Source of the DNA: Prevotella amnii DSM 23384 = JCM 14753
GTDB lineage: Bacteria; Bacteroidota; Bacteroidia; Bacteroidales; Bacteroidaceae
Length of the DNA stretch: 46,404 nucleotides
NCBI RefSeq assembly: GCF_000378745.1
Contig: NZ_KB905280.1
Location: 1-46,404 of the forward strand
Reading direction: 5' to 3'
This document shows, piece after piece, positions 43,214 through 46,404 of the stretch; position 1 is the first letter of the stretch, and each line of letters opens with the position of its first letter. A model generated the notes under the pieces. It was not told the DNA's origin. It saw only the letters and a list, made by a program, of their open reading frames with translations, and did not search any database. A program made the translations under genes and the position numbers.

Positions 43214-43996
43214 ATGATTTTATTGAGTTTTGATACAGAAGAATTTGATGTCCCTAAGGAGCACGGTGTGCCCTTTACGCTTGAGGAGGGTATGGCTGTT
43301 TCTGTAGAAGGAACTACCAGAATACTCGACTCCTTGAAAGCTAACAATGTAAAGGCAACATTCTTCTGTACAGGCAATTTTGCTCAACACGCACCACAGA
43401 TTATACAGCGCATTGTCGCAGAAGGACACGAGGTGGCGTGTCATGGGGTGGATCATTGGCAGCCTAAACCAGAAGATGTGTTCCTATCAAAAGAGATTGT
43501 AGAACGCATAGCAGGCGTTAAGGTGTATGGATATAGGCAGCCACGTATGTTTCCTGTATCAGATGCTGATATAGAAAAGGCAGGATATAGCTATAATTCA
43601 TCGCTCAATCCTGCTTTTATTCCCGGTCGTTATATGCATCTTACTGACCCTCGTACGTATTTTATGAAAGGAAAAGTATTACAAATTCCAGCCTCTGTTA
43701 CCCCTATAATACGTTTTCCGTTATTTTGGCTTTCACTTCATAATCTTCCACAAGCTCTCTATCATGCTATGGTGCGCCGTGTGCTGCGTCATGATGGCTA
43801 TTTTGTTACTTATTTCCACCCATGGGAGTTTTACGACCTTAAAGAGCACCCAGAATATAAAATGCCATATATAATAAAGAAAAATAGCGGTTGGGCTATG
43901 GTACATCGCCTTGATAAGCTCGTTAAGATGCTAAAGGCGAGAGGTGAAAAGTTTGTTACATATAGATATTTTACAGAACAAAAAACAAAGCAATAA
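43214..43996 (+). CDS. Polysaccharide deacetylase (NodB/CE4-like)
   Basis: 260-aa enzyme that probably removes acetyl groups from a sugar or lipid-linked sugar. LSFDTEEFD (4-12) supplies the catalytic Asp7. HEVACHGVDH carries the metal-binding His77 and His81. FCTGNFAQHAP is the third CE4 region. RQPRMFPVSDADIEKAGYSYNSSL corresponds to the fourth motif. There is no signal peptide, so it is likely cytosolic, as in PIG-L/undecaprenyl-type deacetylases. It is transcribed with a DPM1-like glycosyltransferase starting 13 nt after it. Confidence 0.9.
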   Translation: MILLSFDTEEFDVPKEHGVPFTLEEGMAVSVEGTTRILDSLKANNVKATFFCTGNFAQHAPQIIQRIVAEGHEVACHGVDHWQPKPEDVFLSKEIVERIAGVKVYGYRQPRMFPVSDADIEKAGYSYNSSLNPAFIPGRYMHLTDPRTYFMKGKVLQIPASVTPIIRFPLFWLSLHNLPQALYHAMVRRVLRHDGYFVTYFHPWEFYDLKEHPEYKMPYIIKKNSGWAMVHRLDKLVKMLKARGEKFVTYRYFTEQKTKQ

Positions 43997-44009
43997 TAAC
44001 TTTTATGCA

Positions 44010-44990
44010 ATGAGAAAAGTTACCATTCTTATTCCTTGCTTTAACGAAGAAGCATGTCTTAACAAGTTATACACTGCCTTAGCAGACTTAATGCAGCAAA
44101 ATAACAGCTACGCTTGGGAGATATTATTTATTAACGATGGTAGTACTGACCATACACTGAATATTATTCAGCAGCTAAGAAAAAAAGATAACCGCATTTG
44201 TTATATAAATTTGTCTCGAAACTTTGGCAAGGAAAATGCTATGTTGGCAGGGTTTGATAATGCCAGTGGCGACTGTGTTGTTATAATGGATGCCGACTTG
44301 CAGCACCCTCCTCACGTCATTCCTTTGATGCTTAAAAAGTGGGAAGAGGGATATGATGATGTATATGGTAAACGAAAAACAAGAGGGAAAGAGTCGTTTT
44401 TAAGAAAGCATATATCACTATTATATTATAAGGTTTTACAACATTCTACACGTTACGATATTCTTGAAAACGTAGGCGATTTTCGTTTGTTAGACCGAAA
44501 GTGTATAACCGAACTGCAAAAGCTTCGTGAAACAGAACGTTATACTAAAGGTATGTATGCGTGGATAGGATTTAAGAAAATAGGAGTGGAGTTTGAAACA
44601 CAAGACAGGGCTGAGGGTAAAAGCCATATGTCTATACGCTCTCTACTATCTTTAGCTATAGATGGTATTACTTCGTTTACGGTATCTCCACTGAAATGGT
44701 CAATGGTTGTGGGAATGTTCTTCTCCGTTGTAGCCTTTATGTTTCTTATTTACACACTCATACACACATGGATATATGGCGACCCCGTACAAGGTTACCC
44801 TACTATACTTACAGTAATACTTTTTCTTGGAGGTATACAGCTACTATCTTTAGGTATTATTGGTGTATACCTCGGCAAGGTGTTTAATGAGATAAAACAT
44901 CGTCCGGTATATGTTGTTGCGGAGAAAGAGCTGGCGACTCCTTATAATCATACACCATCATCTCATAGCAAAGCCTCAACCAAACAATAA
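44010..44990 (+). CDS. Membrane GT2 glycosyltransferase (polyprenyl-phosphate sugar transferase type)
   Basis: 326 aa from ATG 44010 (MRKVTILIPCFNEEACLNKL). An in-frame ATG at 43944 would overlap the deacetylase end by 53 nt and add 22 atypical residues, so I prefer 44010. The GT-A domain has VTILIPCFNE, IMDADLQHPP and DFRLLDRKC. Two C-terminal helices (about 230-255 and 265-290) fit the DPM1/GtrB group, which loads a sugar onto polyprenyl phosphate. The last 35 residues overlap, on the opposite strand, the 3' end of the GT87-like gene by 107 nt. Confidence 0.88.
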   Translation: MRKVTILIPCFNEEACLNKLYTALADLMQQNNSYAWEILFINDGSTDHTLNIIQQLRKKDNRICYINLSRNFGKENAMLAGFDNASGDCVVIMDADLQHPPHVIPLMLKKWEEGYDDVYGKRKTRGKESFLRKHISLLYYKVLQHSTRYDILENVGDFRLLDRKCITELQKLRETERYTKGMYAWIGFKKIGVEFETQDRAEGKSHMSIRSLLSLAIDGITSFTVSPLKWSMVVGMFFSVVAFMFLIYTLIHTWIYGDPVQGYPTILTVILFLGGIQLLSLGIIGVYLGKVFNEIKHRPVYVVAEKELATPYNHTPSSHSKASTKQ

Positions 44991-46104
44991 GGCAAGGCAA
45001 GGCTTTGAGGGCATATTGCTGTATAAGTCCACGTTTTATGCAAGGAGGGTAGAGGTCTGACGAGCCAAAACCAGAAATCATAAACACAAAAACAAGTAGT
45101 GCAACCCCCCACTTTCCACGCTTGCTTGGAGCTGAACACCACCAAAAGCTAACACCACAAAGAGCTATAATATAAGAGCTCGACTCGCTGCCTGTGCTAA
45201 ACAGCACCACAAAGAGCAATACAGAAGCAAGTAACGATAGCCTAAAGCCTAAATATTTATACTGATTTATGCGCAGATAAGGCAGAGCAAAAAGTAATAA
45301 AGATGGCAATATTAACCATAAATCGGAATAGGTATTGTTACCTGAAATGCGACGAACTAATCCTAAAGCGGATATGTTTTGAGCGATGGAACCAATGTTT
45401 TCGCCATTTTTTTCTATCAGATTGGTAAACCATTCTTGATATTGCCCTAATATATATGCAGGCGAACTAATAAGCATTGGAGCTACAAACATTATTACTG
45501 CCCAAAACAATAACGATAACAAAAACTTACCTTTTTGCTTAGAAAAAAAGAAGAAAGCCAAGCCCACTATGCCATACAGCTTAACAAAGGTGCCGAGCAT
45601 GATAAGAAAAGCTGCCCAAAAGTCGCGCTTATTCTCTATCATATAAAAAGCACCTATAATAATAGCGGCAATAGCAACATTAAATTGCTGCATAAAAAGG
45701 GCAGTAGAGAGCGAGTGAGCACAAAACCAAAAGAGAAATATCTTCTCGTTATGCTTCATATTAGAACGGCTTACCGCAACAAAAAGCACTAACGATAAGC
45801 CCACACACCAGAAGAGCATACCCAGCCAATCGGGCATAATAGCAAAGGGAGCTATAACTAATGAGAAAAAAGGCCCGTAGTGATTAACATCAAAATACTC
45901 CTTAGGGTAGGCTTCGTAAAGAGAAGTTCCTTGCACGGTATGCCAATAAACTCCACGGAATATCTCAAAGTTATTATGCTGACGGGTAAACTTAAATGCC
46001 CACGAGAGAATGCCTATAAGAACCCATACTGCTAAGAGTGTGCGCTTATCACTAAAGAAAGGGCGAGAGAAAAAAGTTTTAATATGTTTTATTATCATAT
46101 TCAT
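44884..46104 (-). CDS. GT87-like polyprenyl-sugar-dependent membrane glycosyltransferase
   Basis: 406-aa integral membrane protein with nine or ten helices and a charged N-terminus. An exposed loop FRGVYWHTVQGTSLYEAYPKEY follows the first helix, with HYGPFFSLVIAPFAIMPDW after it, the arrangement of GT87/DUF2029 transferases that use polyprenyl-phosphate sugars. The catalytic residue cannot be fixed by eye. The C-terminal 34 residues overlap the convergent GT2 gene. ATG at 46104 and a second ATG at 46098 are both possible. The end of an IS982-type element lies only 30 nt upstream of the start. Confidence 0.8.
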   Translation of the reverse strand: MNMIIKHIKTFFSRPFFSDKRTLLAVWVLIGILSWAFKFTRQHNNFEIFRGVYWHTVQGTSLYEAYPKEYFDVNHYGPFFSLVIAPFAIMPDWLGMLFWCVGLSLVLFVAVSRSNMKHNEKIFLFWFCAHSLSTALFMQQFNVAIAAIIIGAFYMIENKRDFWAAFLIMLGTFVKLYGIVGLAFFFFSKQKGKFLLSLLFWAVIMFVAPMLISSPAYILGQYQEWFTNLIEKNGENIGSIAQNISALGLVRRISGNNTYSDLWLILPSLLLFALPYLRINQYKYLGFRLSLLASVLLFVVLFSTGSESSSYIIALCGVSFWWCSAPSKRGKWGVALLVFVFMISGFGSSDLYPPCIKRGLIQQYALKALPCLIVWLRLCYEMMVYDYKESPALSPQQHIPDDVLSH

Positions 46105-46134
46105 TTAAAATATATTTACTACCCGTTGGCGGAA

Positions 46135-46404
46135 TTAAGCCAGTGCATACTTGACTCTTCCAATGGGTCTATTATTAATGTGATTTAAATATTGCATTGC
46201 GGTAAAGGCACTGATTTTACCGATAATTCTTGTAAACAATCCTACTGTTTCCTTTGCATAGTTGCGGCAAATCATAAATTGGTCGCACATCTGCGAGAAG
46301 TCTGTTTCAATCCTTTTTCTCGCCTTCGCAAAAGGAATAAAAGTAGGTTTCCAATTCTTTTGATTGTGCCGATAAGGAACTTCCAATCTGATATTTGCGG
46401 TTTC
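46135..46404 (-). CDS. IS982-family transposase, C-terminal part (runs off right edge)
   Basis: The frame is open to the window edge and encodes the last 89 residues, including LEVPYRHNQKNWKPTFIPF, KARKRIETDFSQMCDQFMI and LFTRIIGKISAFTAMQYLNH, ending NRPIGRVKYALA. This matches the C-terminus of IS982-type DDE transposases in Bacteroidetes from memory. The conserved E in RKRIET is the likely last catalytic residue. The element end probably lies near 46120 (ACTACCCGTTGGCGG), but the terminal repeat cannot be confirmed without the other end. Confidence 0.85.
   Translation of the reverse strand, partial: ETANIRLEVPYRHNQKNWKPTFIPFAKARKRIETDFSQMCDQFMICRNYAKETVGLFTRIIGKISAFTAMQYLNHINNRPIGRVKYALA

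Overview
The window looks like a low-GC chromosome segment from a Bacteroidetes, most likely a Prevotella-like member of the Bacteroidales. Reasons: a FrdCAB-type succinate/fumarate oxidoreductase, families typical of the phylum (DUF5687-type ABC permease, DUF6242-type lipoprotein, PG_1098-like methyltransferase, tandem OmpH/Skp proteins behind BamA), almost no Shine-Dalgarno sequences, and repeated Bacteroidetes-type promoter boxes (TAnnTTTG, often with TTTG 19-20 nt upstream). No species can be named from sequence alone.

Layout. 1-220: start of an IS transposase running off the left edge. 220-670: repeat-rich intergenic DNA. 678-7355: a minus-strand housekeeping block (mnmG, apt, a strong parS candidate, uvrC, dtd, a 41-aa membrane protein, a MazG-like hydrolase, deoC). 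7625-11105: frdCAB, followed by a predicted membrane pseudokinase and a methyltransferase. 14343-17195: ruvB with a type II restriction-modification pair directly upstream of it. 17339-20503: YitT-family protein and an ABC exporter. 20614-25437: S41 protease, parE and a GNAT-like protein on the minus strand. 26134-33504: lipoprotein alpha-amylase with a LacI-type operator, EamA transporter, pyridoxal kinase, AspT/YidE-type transporter, tRNA-Arg(CCT), and a TSUP/DUF1634 pair. 33778-42794: DUF6242 lipoprotein, then envelope genes (uppS, bamA, three OmpH paralogues, murI), a glycosyltransferase, cdd and a DUF4250 protein. 43214-46104: polysaccharide deacetylase, polyprenyl-phosphate-type glycosyltransferase and a convergent, overlapping GT87-like membrane protein. 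46135-46404: end of an IS982-type transposase running off the right edge.

How the genes fit together. The uppS-bamA-ompH-murI run is an envelope-building cluster (lipid carrier, outer-membrane protein insertion, periplasmic chaperones, D-glutamate). The deacetylase/GT2/GT87 genes at the right end suggest one lipid-linked sugar pathway. frdCAB serves anaerobic fumarate respiration.

The least explained signal is a dispersed intergenic repeat found four times (376-436, 14030-14090, 25739-25821, 42892-42952). Each copy is 3-4 units of 17 bp built as AAAAATA-NNN-TATTTTT, set exactly 22 bp apart, and each has one unit whose right half is flipped. The A/T tracts are nearly in phase with the helix. 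This looks like a binding array or small mobile repeat, and its function is unknown.
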